From NCBI GenBank assembly GCA_916719935.1, contig CAKAPY010000014.1, forward strand, positions 1-14,667: DNA of 14,667 nucleotides, in the 5' to 3' direction. Both the position numbers and the translations under genes were made by a program. The notes under the pieces were generated by a model. The model was not told where the DNA came from. It searched no databases and was given only the letters and a program-made list of their open reading frames with translations. The stretch comes from an uncultured Actinomyces sp. Its GTDB lineage: Bacteria; Actinomycetota; Actinomycetes; Actinomycetales; Actinomycetaceae. Positions 7,235 through 14,586 of this stretch are shown piece after piece. The first letter of the stretch is position 1. Each line of letters starts with the position of its first letter.

Positions 7235-8201
7235 AGAAGCTCCAGTTCAGGTCGCACGGATACTCGCCATGGCCTCGTGGATTATGGATAATCCCGGACA
7301 GAATGTACGTCAGATCGCTCAGCACTTCGGCCGCAGTTCACGCCAAGTTCGCCGCGATTTAGAGTACATGGGGCAAATCGGCGACTCGATGATTGATCGG
7401 TCCTATGGGCTGGATTGGGATCTTTATGGAACAGAGGGAGTGGTTGTTCTTCGCGGAAGTCAGACCCCTTCTCTTCCCAAACTTACCCCTGCCGAGGCCG
7501 CGGCTCTCCTCGTTGCCCTGCGCGCTCTTGCGCCTTACCTCAGTGAGTCCGAGGATGAGGTTTTGCTCAGTGCTGCCGCAAAACTTGCCTCTCGTGCAGG
7601 CCACGAGGGGGGAGACACCCGAGGCGGCCGAGAGGTCATTCACCTTGAGCAGGAAAGTTCGAACTCTTCTGAACTACAGGAAGAGATGAACACTCAACGC
7701 GTTATTAATTTGCGGTACGCAATCGATGAGAAGCGCGAGGTGTCTTTTGAGTACCTCGGTGTTGATGACTCTTATACTCGTTACGTCTATCCGCGTGGAC
7801 TCAAACACTTAAGTGCCGGTTGGATTCTTGATGCATGGGATCCGATTCGGGAAGCTCACAGGAGCTATCGCGTAGATCGGATGAATAATCTTGTTATCGG
7901 CGAGAAGCATGCGAGGGTATCCATTCCTTCGGAGCCCGATCCCTCAACGTTGACGCTGACTGTCTCTTCTCATGCACGATGGATCTGCGAGGACTTCGAA
8001 TGTACTTTGATTTCTGAAGATGCGCAGGCGATTACCTGTTCCTTGCCTATTTGGAACGAGAAGTGGATCCTTGCGCTGCTGTGTGACATTTCGGCCGATA
8101 TTATTGAATGTCCGTCGGAGTGGATGCAGCGCGTCAGTGATTATGCTCAAAGCTCGATGGAGATTTGGGAAGAGGTCAATATGATCAGGAGCGAGGCGTG
8201 A
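7227..8201 (+). CDS. pafC: WYL-domain transcriptional regulator PafC
   Basis: This 324-residue partner of PafB has a winged helix-turn-helix at about 5-65 (RILAMASWIMDNPGQNVRQIAQHFGRSSRQVRRDLEYM), a helical linker, and a WYL domain around 160-230. The WYL domain shows VSFEYLG at 172, YVYPRGL, GWILDAWDP and SYRVDRM. As half of the PafBC complex it is expected to bind promoters of DNA repair genes after damage. The ATG at 7227 has CGGAGG at 7216-7221, five bases upstream, and lies inside the end of pafB, giving coupled translation and fixed stoichiometry for a heterodimer. Its stop overlaps the helY start (GTGA). Confidence 0.9.
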   Translation: MPEEAPVQVARILAMASWIMDNPGQNVRQIAQHFGRSSRQVRRDLEYMGQIGDSMIDRSYGLDWDLYGTEGVVVLRGSQTPSLPKLTPAEAAALLVALRALAPYLSESEDEVLLSAAAKLASRAGHEGGDTRGGREVIHLEQESSNSSELQEEMNTQRVINLRYAIDEKREVSFEYLGVDDSYTRYVYPRGLKHLSAGWILDAWDPIREAHRSYRVDRMNNLVIGEKHARVSIPSEPDPSTLTLTVSSHARWICEDFECTLISEDAQAITCSLPIWNEKWILALLCDISADIIECPSEWMQRVSDYAQSSMEIWEEVNMIRSEA

Positions 8202-10933
8202 GTCCAAAGCGAAAGAGACGCCGCGCGAGTATGGCTGCCGCTGAGCCACAAGAATCTTCTTGGGCACCAGCAGAGGGGATGGCCCGGTTTCGACAGCAGC
8301 AAAAGATTGATCGATCTTTTAGAAGCCGCTACGTAGAGGGCTTGAGATTTACTCCTGATGACTTCCAAATCCAAGCAATGGATGCTTTAGAAGCTGGCCA
8401 CAGTGTGCTAGTAGCAGCACCTACGGGTGCGGGAAAGACAGTTGTGGGTGAATTTGCCGTCGCGCTCTCACTTTCAACTGGTTCACGTGCCTTCTACACA
8501 ACGCCAATTAAGGCGTTATCGAATCAGAAGTTTACTGATTTTCAGAAGCGCTACGGCGAAGCGCGCGTTGGTCTTTTGACTGGGGACACCTCGATTAATC
8601 CTGATGCTCCCATTATCGTCATGACTACTGAGGTCCTGCGCAACATGATTTATATGGGAGCAGACCTCAGCAACTTGAGTCACGTTGTACTGGATGAAGT
8701 TCATTATCTAGCCGACCGTTTTCGTGGACCCGTCTGGGAAGAAGTGCTGATCCATCTTCCGCAGCATACAAAGGTCATTGCTCTTTCAGCGACAGTGTCG
8801 AACGCCGAAGAATTCGGAGAATGGATAGGACAAGTTCGAGGTTCTTGCGATGTCATTATTTCCGAGACCCGGCCGGTCCCTCTCTTTCAACACATGCTTG
8901 TTGATGGAGAGCTCTACGACGTCTACGCGCCATCACGGCGAGGCGCTGGACACTCTCAGCGTTTGAACCCAGAACTGCTCTATGCTTGCTCACCGCAAGG
9001 TCGACGCGCTCATCAACGGCGTTTCCGTTCGCGTCCAGCGACTGTTATTACTCTCGATCGTGCGAAGTTGCTTCCCGCAATTGTTTTTATCTTCTCGCGG
9101 GCTGGGTGTGAAGATGCTGTTCGTGAAGTGATCGCGTCGGGTGTCACTTTGACGAACCGATCTCAGGCAGAGCAGATCCGGCGTATCGCAGAGGAAGCCA
9201 CCGCAATGATTCCTCCCGAAGATTATGCAGTTTTAGGTATTGACTCTTGGATTAAAGCTCTGGAACGAGGCATTGCGGCTCACCACGCGGGTTTGCTGCC
9301 CCTGATGAAAGAAACCGTTGAAAAGCTGTTCTCAATGGGGCTTATTCGTCTTGTCTATGCGACAGAAACACTCGCGCTGGGAATCAACATGCCTGCGCGT
9401 TCGGTGGTCATTGAGTCGCTCCAGAAATGGAATGGCGTCGAACACGTACGCTTATCTGCCGGTGAGTTTACGCAGTTATCTGGACGTGCGGGTCGACGCG
9501 GTATTGATATTGAAGGCCACGTAGTTGTCAGCGGACGTAGGGATATCGCCCCCGAGGAAGTTGCCGCTTTGGCCTCGAAACGAACATACCCACTGGTGAG
9601 CGCTTTCCATCCGACCTACAACATGGTCGTCAATCTTCTTGCGCATTCGACGCGTAAAGCGACGCGCAAGGTTTTAGAGTCCTCTTTTGCACAATTCCAA
9701 GCCGATTCTTCCGTCGTCCATCTCGCCCAAAGCGCACGCGCTTTAGAACGTGAATTGGATTCCCTGGGAGAGGGAGTCGATTGTTCACGTGGGAACGCTC
9801 AAGAGTATTTCTCCATGCGTGATCGGCTCGCACGAATGGAGAAAGAAGCCTCACGAGAGCGTAGCCTTCAGCGAAAGCAGCAGGATCAGGAGGTTTTCCG
9901 TTCGCTGAAGCCCGGGCAGGTCTTCGACATTGGTACTAAGCGGAAAGCGCATCGTTACCTGCTCTTGGAGATTCAGCACTCCGCCGGCCTTCGCCCGCTG
10001 CTTCGTACTCTGGGCGCCGATGCCAGGTTGCATACTCTGAGCGTAGATGACTTTTCGGGTGCACTTGAGCTCGTGGCGCACCTTCGCGTTCCTCCCTCCG
10101 AGGCCTTACGACGTCACCGTGGACGTGAGGAATGGGCACAGCGGATCCGGACCCTTCGATCTGAGCACATGGGGGGTAGGAAAGCTCTTAATTCGCTGCC
10201 GATTGATGCGGAGATTTCTAAACTTCGCATGGCGATTAAGTCGCATCCCGTACACTCGTGCCCGCATTGCGAGGAACATGCACGTGCCGGTCACACCTGG
10301 GCGCGAAAGAATGCTGAGTACGAGAAGCTTCTCAAACGAATCGATGGACGCACGAACTCGGTTGCACAACAGTTTGATCGAGTATGCGAAGTCCTTGATC
10401 GCATGGGGTTCCTGAAAAACGATCTTGTGACAGATTCTGGACAACTGCTGCGTCGTATTTTTGGCGATCGTGATCTGATCGTTGTTGAAGCTCTGAGACG
10501 TGGTGTGTGGGATCGTCTTTCGGCCCCCGAACTCGCTGCAATTGTTTCGACTTGTGTTTACCAATCTCGAGGCGAAGAATCAGCTGCTGTTGAGCCCTGG
10601 ATGGCTGCATCAGGCGCCTTGGCGCAGGCGTGGGAAGGAACTCTTGCGCTGTCACAGGCGGTGAACTCAGTGGAGAAGAGCGTTGGGGTTCCTCAATCTC
10701 CAGAGCTCGATCCGGGGCTTGCGCAGGCGGTGATGGCATGGGCGAATGGTGCAACTTTGACGACCGCCATCTGGGGGACGTCCCTTCTTGCAGGTGATTT
10801 TGTTCGTTGGATTCGGCAGGTAGTCGATCTTCTCGACCAGATTGCCCATGTTGCCTCTGCAGAAACTTCAACGGTTGCTCGTCAGGCGCGTCGACTAATT
10901 CTGAGAGGAGTTGTCTCTTGGGAAGGGGAGTAA
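8198..10933 (+). CDS. helY: Ski2-like DEVH-box helicase HelY
   Basis: This superfamily 2 helicase of 911 residues carries the full motif set: Walker A APTGAGKT (Lys80), DEVH box at 166-169, SAT at 197-199, and motif VI QLSGRAGRRG beginning at Gln426. After the helicase core comes a long C-terminal part like that of Ski2/Mtr4 enzymes. It includes a Cys/His-containing segment, HPVHSCPHCEEHARAGH, and ends in a DSHCT-type helical domain. HelY is presumed to unwind RNA or structured nucleic acid in RNA processing or decay; the actinobacterial protein is little characterised. The GTG at 8198 was chosen over an in-frame TTG at 8165 because AGGAG (8187-8191) lies six bases upstream and it forms a GTGA overlap with pafC. 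In Mycobacterium tatA and tatC lie between pafC and helY; here they are directly joined. Confidence 0.9.
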   Translation: MSPKRKRRRASMAAAEPQESSWAPAEGMARFRQQQKIDRSFRSRYVEGLRFTPDDFQIQAMDALEAGHSVLVAAPTGAGKTVVGEFAVALSLSTGSRAFYTTPIKALSNQKFTDFQKRYGEARVGLLTGDTSINPDAPIIVMTTEVLRNMIYMGADLSNLSHVVLDEVHYLADRFRGPVWEEVLIHLPQHTKVIALSATVSNAEEFGEWIGQVRGSCDVIISETRPVPLFQHMLVDGELYDVYAPSRRGAGHSQRLNPELLYACSPQGRRAHQRRFRSRPATVITLDRAKLLPAIVFIFSRAGCEDAVREVIASGVTLTNRSQAEQIRRIAEEATAMIPPEDYAVLGIDSWIKALERGIAAHHAGLLPLMKETVEKLFSMGLIRLVYATETLALGINMPARSVVIESLQKWNGVEHVRLSAGEFTQLSGRAGRRGIDIEGHVVVSGRRDIAPEEVAALASKRTYPLVSAFHPTYNMVVNLLAHSTRKATRKVLESSFAQFQADSSVVHLAQSARALERELDSLGEGVDCSRGNAQEYFSMRDRLARMEKEASRERSLQRKQQDQEVFRSLKPGQVFDIGTKRKAHRYLLLEIQHSAGLRPLLRTLGADARLHTLSVDDFSGALELVAHLRVPPSEALRRHRGREEWAQRIRTLRSEHMGGRKALNSLPIDAEISKLRMAIKSHPVHSCPHCEEHARAGHTWARKNAEYEKLLKRIDGRTNSVAQQFDRVCEVLDRMGFLKNDLVTDSGQLLRRIFGDRDLIVVEALRRGVWDRLSAPELAAIVSTCVYQSRGEESAAVEPWMAASGALAQAWEGTLALSQAVNSVEKSVGVPQSPELDPGLAQAVMAWANGATLTTAIWGTSLLAGDFVRWIRQVVDLLDQIAHVASAETSTVARQARRLILRGVVSWEGE

Positions 10934-12504
10934 GCGCAGGCCCTCAGAAAAGGTTAAAACGAGGCCTCAAAGGCACCGCTACTGACCTTATGGTGTGCTT
11001 TATTGCCGGCATTGGTCTGTGGGCAGCCTTTCCCGATGTTTCACTTCCTCTTTTGGTCATCCCGTCATTTGCTTTGGTTCTTTCTCGTGTTGATCGGGTC
11101 GGCGCATGGCGGGCTTTCGCCTATATGCTGACGTGCGGGATGACTTTCTGGCTATTGCTTATTCCGTGGACTATTCAGGCGACAGGCGGTAGCAAGCTGC
11201 CTTGGATTGCTTTGAGTTTTGTGGAAGCGTTTTTCTTCGCTGTGTGGGCGTCACTTGAGAGTGGTCTTATGCGACTCTCGTGGGCGAACTCCGCTGCGGG
11301 GCAGGCGTTTGTCACTGCAGTTTCTTGGGTTGGTATAGAACAACTTCGTTCTCATTTTCCGTGGTCGGGCTTCCCGTGGGGAAATTTGGCATACCCACAG
11401 GTTGCGACGCCTCTGGGTCGTCTTGCTCCTTGGGGTGGGGAAGTGCTTGTGAGCGCTGTAGTTGTTGTTTGCGCTGTACTCCTACGACGAAGTTTTGATT
11501 TTTCACGCGAGGATCAACATTGGTATTCGCGACCTTTGTGCCTCGCATCGGCGTGCGCGATAGTCATTATTCCCATGGCGCTTCCCCTGCATGCCTCTCA
11601 GGAAGAAGGATCAATCAAAGTTGCTGCAATCCAGGGAAATATTGAGCTCCCCGCTCTAGAGACTTACGCTCAGATCGGGAAGGTCACTGGAAATCATGCG
11701 CGATTGACCAGTGAGCTTGCTCAAACGGGGGAGAAGATCGACCTAGTCGTGTGGGGTGAGTCGTCAACTGATCGCGACCCCAAATATAACCGACTGATAG
11801 CAGACCTTATATCTTCATCGGCAAAGGACATCAATGCGCCAATCCTTGTAGGGATTACACGCGTAGAACAGGATCGCCGATACAACTACATGGGTGTCTG
11901 GTACCCCGATTCTGGACTGAGCGAATCTTATTACGGGAAACAGATTCCGGTACCTTTTGGGGAATACATTCCGGCAAGATCACTTGTTTCGCGGCTTGCA
12001 ACCGAGGCAGCTCAGGTAGGAATTGACCTTGAAGCGGTGGAGAATTCATCGCGTTTTGATGTTCAGTTAGAAGACGGTCGCACCGTGCCTCTTGCACTGG
12101 GAATCTGCTTCGAGGTGGCTTATGAAGATCTCCTTGCTGAAGGCGTGAACTCTGGTGGTCAAATCATTGTGATTCCCTCCAACAACTACCACTTTGGGAC
12201 CAGTGCGGAGGGCGCACAACAGGCGCAGATTTCGCAATTTCGAGCGATTGAATTTGCTCGTTCGACTGTCCAAGCATCAACGACTGGAAACTCCGTCCTT
12301 GTCAGACCGGATGGAAGCCTTCTTTCTCAAAGCGGACGGATGCAATCAGCAACTCTTACTGGCGACTTGCCTCTTCGAAACTCATTGACATGGGCGGCAC
12401 ATTTTGCCCCGTATTCCGCTAAAATTAGCTGGGTGCTTACTGGAATTCTTCTGGTTGCACTCGTATTTCAAACCATTTCTCGTTCACATAGAAAGCGCCG
12501 CTGA
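10918..12504 (+). CDS. lnt: Apolipoprotein N-acyltransferase
   Basis: This 528-residue membrane enzyme adds the third acyl chain to lipoproteins after signal cleavage. An N-terminal block of about seven membrane helices (roughly residues 24-215) is followed by an extracytoplasmic nitrilase-type domain and a last membrane helix near 503-521. The catalytic triad is visible: Glu281 in VVWGESS, Lys341 in YYGKQIPVPFGEYIP, and Cys397 in LGICFEVAYED. These match E267/K335/C387 of E. coli. The start is a TTG at 10918 with a strong GAGAGGAG at 10903-10910, seven bases upstream, overlapping the end of helY by 16 nt. No ATG lies in frame until 10990, which would cut into the first helix region. In Mycobacterium tuberculosis this domain is fused to Ppm1; here the two are separate genes. 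Confidence 0.92.
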   Translation: MGRGVSAGPQKRLKRGLKGTATDLMVCFIAGIGLWAAFPDVSLPLLVIPSFALVLSRVDRVGAWRAFAYMLTCGMTFWLLLIPWTIQATGGSKLPWIALSFVEAFFFAVWASLESGLMRLSWANSAAGQAFVTAVSWVGIEQLRSHFPWSGFPWGNLAYPQVATPLGRLAPWGGEVLVSAVVVVCAVLLRRSFDFSREDQHWYSRPLCLASACAIVIIPMALPLHASQEEGSIKVAAIQGNIELPALETYAQIGKVTGNHARLTSELAQTGEKIDLVVWGESSTDRDPKYNRLIADLISSSAKDINAPILVGITRVEQDRRYNYMGVWYPDSGLSESYYGKQIPVPFGEYIPARSLVSRLATEAAQVGIDLEAVENSSRFDVQLEDGRTVPLALGICFEVAYEDLLAEGVNSGGQIIVIPSNNYHFGTSAEGAQQAQISQFRAIEFARSTVQASTTGNSVLVRPDGSLLSQSGRMQSATLTGDLPLRNSLTWAAHFAPYSAKISWVLTGILLVALVFQTISRSHRKRR

Positions 12505-13262
12505 TGACCGACTCGATGATGTATGAAACCGGCAGGGGAGTGGTGGCGGTTATTCCCACCTATTGCGAGGTTGAGTCTCTGCCCGGCCTTCTCACACGCA
12601 TTCAGCAGGTGCTCCCGGAGCTCAACATTCTTATTGTTGATGACTCTTCTCCTGATGGAACGGGAGAATGGGTCCAAGAGCGGATGAAAACTGATTCGCG
12701 CCTTCATCTGTACACGCGGCCAGCAAAGTCAGGTCTTGCAACTGCATATGTCGAGGGACTCGGACGCGCCCTTGAAATGGATTTCGACTTCCTCATCCAG
12801 ATGGATGCAGATGCATCGCATCGTCCAGAGGATCTGCCCAAACTACTTGTACGAATGGCAGGACCTGATCGACCTGATATGGTCATTGGTTCGCGGTGGG
12901 TTCCGGGTGGAAAAACGAATGGCTGGGCACCCTGGAGGGTTGCGCTGTCGCGTGCAGGCAATGCATATATCAATTTCTGGTTGGGAACTCGAATTAAGGA
13001 TGCAACAGCGGGCCTGCGTGTTCATCGAGCCTCGTGGCTACGTGAGACCGGCATTCTCCAGCAGGTTTCAACGGTTGGTTTTGGGTTCCAGGTTGAAATG
13101 ACGACTCTCGCTGAGGCTATGGGGGCAACAATCGTCGAAGTTCCTATTACTTTCGATGAACGAGAACTCGGGGAATCAAAACTATCTGGTGCGATCTTCG
13201 TAGAAGAGCTGGTCATGGTGACGAAGAACGGTATTAAGCGCAAATTCTCTTCTCGTCGCTGA
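12504..13262 (+). CDS. ppm1: Polyprenol monophosphomannose synthase (GT2, DPM1-like)
   Basis: This GT2 glycosyltransferase of 252 residues transfers mannose from GDP-mannose to polyprenyl phosphate. The product donates mannose for protein O-mannosylation, lipomannan and lipoarabinomannan outside the membrane. Typical DPM1 motifs are present: AVIPTYCEVESLPGLL, VDDSSPDGTGEWV, the metal-binding D-A-D at residues 101-103 (QMDADASHRPEDLP), and GSRWVPGGKTNGW. There are no C-terminal membrane helices, so it is probably peripheral and may rely on Lnt for membrane attachment, as in the fused mycobacterial protein. The ATG shares one base with the lnt TGA and has no own Shine-Dalgarno, indicating coupled translation. 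A later ATG (12516 or 12519) could also be used. It is the last gene of the operon. Confidence 0.9.
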   Translation: MTDSMMYETGRGVVAVIPTYCEVESLPGLLTRIQQVLPELNILIVDDSSPDGTGEWVQERMKTDSRLHLYTRPAKSGLATAYVEGLGRALEMDFDFLIQMDADASHRPEDLPKLLVRMAGPDRPDMVIGSRWVPGGKTNGWAPWRVALSRAGNAYINFWLGTRIKDATAGLRVHRASWLRETGILQQVSTVGFGFQVEMTTLAEAMGATIVEVPITFDERELGESKLSGAIFVEELVMVTKNGIKRKFSSRR

Positions 13263-13269
13263 AAAATGA

Positions 13270-13312
13270 GGAAAAATAATGTGTCCCCGCAAAAGTGACG
13301 GAGACACATTAT
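13270..13312. terminator. Bidirectional terminator between ppm1 and rbpA
   Basis: Arms TAATGTGTC (13277-13285) and GACACATTA (13303-13311) pair perfectly over nine bases, with a few more C-G pairs possible inside across a bulge. On the minus strand the stem is followed by a T-run (TATTTTTCCTC), so it is a strong intrinsic terminator for rbpA. In the plus direction, ending ppm1, the tail is less T-rich. It lies 15-50 nt from ppm1 and 20 nt from the rbpA stop, as expected between convergent genes. Confidence 0.8.
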
Positions 13313-13319
13313 GTCAAGT
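13306..13319 (-). repeat. 14-nt direct repeat, copy downstream of rbpA
   Basis: On the minus strand this copy reads ACTTGACATAATGT, identical to the copy at 13805-13818. It overlaps one arm of the ppm1/rbpA terminator. Confidence 0.6.
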
Positions 13320-13333
13320 TACGAGGCTGTCGA

Positions 13334-13699
13334 TCAGCCCTTGCGGTAGTGGCCTTCTAGGCGCAGCTTGCCTTCGCGTAGAAGAGTGAGCTGCTCCTGA
13401 AGAACGTCGTTAAGCTCTTCAATCGAACGACGCTCAAGAAGCATGTCCCAGTGAGTGCGAGCGGGCTTAGCGGGCTTTTGTTCTTCATCTTCCGTTGCTT
13501 CGCCAATAAGCTCAGCCATTTGACCGCATTTGCATTCCCATGTTGCGGGCGGAGTTGCTTCGCTTGCGAAGGGAACTTCAAATTGGTGTCCGTTTGTGCA
13601 CAAGTACTTTGCTGTGAATCGATCGGCAAAGACGACGCCATCTTCAGATTCCATCGACTTAGCACCGATTTGCATTCCGCGTAACGCGCGATCTGCCAC
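13334..13699 (-). CDS. rbpA: RNA polymerase-binding protein RbpA
   Basis: This 121-residue protein is near the usual length (111-124). RbpA binds RNA polymerase with the principal sigma factor and stabilises the open promoter complex; it is essential or growth-promoting in actinobacteria. The N-terminus MADRALRG and the sigma-interaction helix ARTHWDMLLERRSIEEL are diagnostic. The core domain keeps candidate zinc ligands Cys34 and His38 (CTNGH) and Cys56 and Cys58 (WECKCG), resembling the zinc-containing Streptomyces type rather than the M. tuberculosis type that lost them. The GTG start has GGAGG six bases upstream (13706-13710, minus strand). It converges with ppm1 across a shared terminator; lnt-ppm1 next to rbpA is also seen in Mycobacterium. 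Confidence 0.96.
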   Translation of the reverse strand: MADRALRGMQIGAKSMESEDGVVFADRFTAKYLCTNGHQFEVPFASEATPPATWECKCGQMAELIGEATEDEEQKPAKPARTHWDMLLERRSIEELNDVLQEQLTLLREGKLRLEGHYRKG

Positions 13700-13797
13700 C
13701 TTGATCCTCCCGCAGTAATAATCGAATAGTAGAAGTTTAGCCGATAAAGGGATGCGCAGTGTTCTGACTATGCTCTCAGCACATTAATCCCGATCCG

Positions 13798-13811
13798 ATA
13801 ATGTACATTAT
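13798..13811. promoter_or_regulatory. Perfect palindrome, candidate operator upstream of rbpA
   Basis: ATAATGTACATTAT is a perfect 14-bp inverted repeat about 100 bases upstream of the rbpA start. It directly follows a minus-strand TTGACA hexamer (13812-13817). This position suits a protein-binding site controlling rbpA. It does not match the Zur, DtxR/IdeR or LexA operator consensus I know. The binding protein is unknown. Confidence 0.4.
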
Positions 13812-13818
13812 GTCAAGT
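13805..13818 (-). repeat. 14-nt direct repeat, copy upstream of rbpA
   Basis: The minus strand reads ACTTGACATAATGT, identical to the copy at 13306-13319, 499 bases away on the other side of rbpA. It covers the TTGACA hexamer and half of the 14-bp palindrome. Confidence 0.6.
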
Positions 13819-13921
13819 AATGGGAATTTGGAAGAGAGTTCGCAATTCGTAGATGATGTAGCCACTCTCCCATGAATATGCATATGAGATGCCGGCGGTT
13901 GAGCAAGTCGAGGCAAAGTGA

Positions 13922-14482
13922 TTAAGAAACTGAACGCTTCATTGCGCGACGAGCTGCAAGTTCGTCAACAAGAACATTTTCTTCAGCTCGCTCGCTAGGA
14001 AGCTCAGCCAGAGAACCTTCGAGCTCACGCCAAACGCGACCAACAGCGATTCCAAACACGCCTTGACCGCCTTGGAGAAGGTCAATGACTTCATCCGTCG
14101 AGGTGCACTCGTAGACCGATGCCCCATCGCTCATCAAGGTAATGGAGGCAAGGTCATCAACGCCGCGACGGTGAAGTTGAGTGACTGCAGTACGGACCTG
14201 CTGAAGAGATACCCCTGCGTCAAGCAGCTTCTTAACGATCTTTAGGACAAGAATATCCTTGAACGAATACAGACGTTGAGATCCTGATCCTTTAGCCGCG
14301 CGGACTGAAGGTTGAAGCAAGCCGGTGCGTGCCCAGTAATCGAGCTGACGGTAGGTAATTCCAACTGCCGCACAGGCAACAGGGCCTCGGTAACCAACAT
14401 CGTCACCGTCGCGCCCCTCCAAAGGGTCGCCAAAGAGCATAGGCTGACGCCCCTGCATGCTACCCAGCGGTTCTGCGCTCAC
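13922..14482 (-). CDS. MerR-family regulator, ResR (Rv1830)-like
   Basis: This 186-residue protein has a MerR-type DNA-binding domain at about residues 29-105. It opens with VGYRGPVACAAVGITYRQLDYW and continues with GSGSQRLYSFKDILVLKIVKKLLDAGVSLQQVR. The C-terminal part contains VYECTSTDEVIDLLQGGQGVFGIAV. These stretches match, as I recall it, M. tuberculosis Rv1830 (ResR), a regulator tied to growth and cell-division control through whiB2 and to antibiotic resilience. It lacks the metal-binding C-terminal cysteines of classical MerR; the only cysteines are in ACAAVG and YECTS. The GTG start has AGGAG five bases upstream (14488-14492, minus strand). It has its own candidate promoter and no gene overlaps, so it is probably transcribed separately from its neighbours. 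Confidence 0.85.
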   Translation of the reverse strand: MSAEPLGSMQGRQPMLFGDPLEGRDGDDVGYRGPVACAAVGITYRQLDYWARTGLLQPSVRAAKGSGSQRLYSFKDILVLKIVKKLLDAGVSLQQVRTAVTQLHRRGVDDLASITLMSDGASVYECTSTDEVIDLLQGGQGVFGIAVGRVWRELEGSLAELPSERAEENVLVDELAARRAMKRSVS

Positions 14483-14520
14483 GAATGCTCCTAGGTTTAT
14501 GGAATGACCGAACTGAAATT

Positions 14521-14549
14521 AGATTACGAAGTTGAAGCGCCCCGGTCAA
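14521..14549 (-). promoter_or_regulatory. Candidate promoter for the ResR-like gene
   Basis: On the minus strand, TTGACC (14544-14549) matches the -35 consensus at five of six positions. After exactly 17 bases comes TAATCT (14521-14526), a TANNNT-type -10 usual for actinobacteria. Transcription would begin near 14514, giving a leader of about 30 nt that includes the AGGAG ribosome-binding site. Confidence 0.5.
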
Positions 14550-14565
14550 TGAACGACACGGCGAG

Positions 14566-14586
14566 CCTTCAAGTTCAAGTTGAAGG
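14566..14586 (-). terminator. Hairpin after the upstream minus-strand gene
   Basis: Arms CCTTCAA and TTGAAGG (seven perfect pairs, seven-base loop) begin right after the stop codon at 14587-14589 on the minus strand. There is no T-run after it (CTCGCC follows), so it is a weak terminator or an mRNA 3'-end stabilising hairpin. Confidence 0.4.

Larger units (their letters stand above)
13700..13921. other. rbpA upstream region
   Basis: These 222 bases between resR and rbpA (both minus strand) show no credible gene. They hold the rbpA ribosome-binding site, a perfect 14-bp palindrome (13798-13811), a TTGACA hexamer on the minus strand (13812-13817) and a partial half-site copy ATTAATGT (minus strand, 13781-13788). 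No -10 sits at normal spacing from the TTGACA, so the rbpA promoter is not firmly placed. No clear terminator for resR is visible, so some rbpA transcription may come from read-through. Confidence 0.5.

Noticed and set aside
10332..10871. Minus-strand open frame of 179 codons within helY
   Set aside because: It lies entirely opposite the HelY C-terminal domain, with low-complexity Pro/Ser/Arg/Gln composition and no family similarity.
10807..10917. Longer start for lnt
   Set aside because: The extra 37 residues are Cys/Ser/Arg-rich and overlap helY; the TTG at 10918 has a strong Shine-Dalgarno.
13798..13811. Palindrome as a Zur, DtxR/IdeR or LexA operator
   Set aside because: The sequence does not match those consensus sites (no TGAAAATGATTTTCA-, TTAGGTTAGCCTAA- or CGAACN4GTTCG-like core).
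13792..13817. TTGACA at 13812-13817 (minus strand) as the rbpA -35 element
   Set aside because: At 16-19 base spacing there is no acceptable -10 hexamer; the nearest (ATTAAT) is 22 bases away, so it is noted as a motif but not called a promoter.
13834..13869. GAGAGT/ACTCTC inverted repeat downstream of resR as a terminator
   Set aside because: Only six pairs with a 24-base loop and no T-run; too weak to call.
13818..13873. Minus-strand 21-codon open frame beginning MGEWLHHL between resR and rbpA
   Set aside because: No Shine-Dalgarno and no similarity; it is likely chance.
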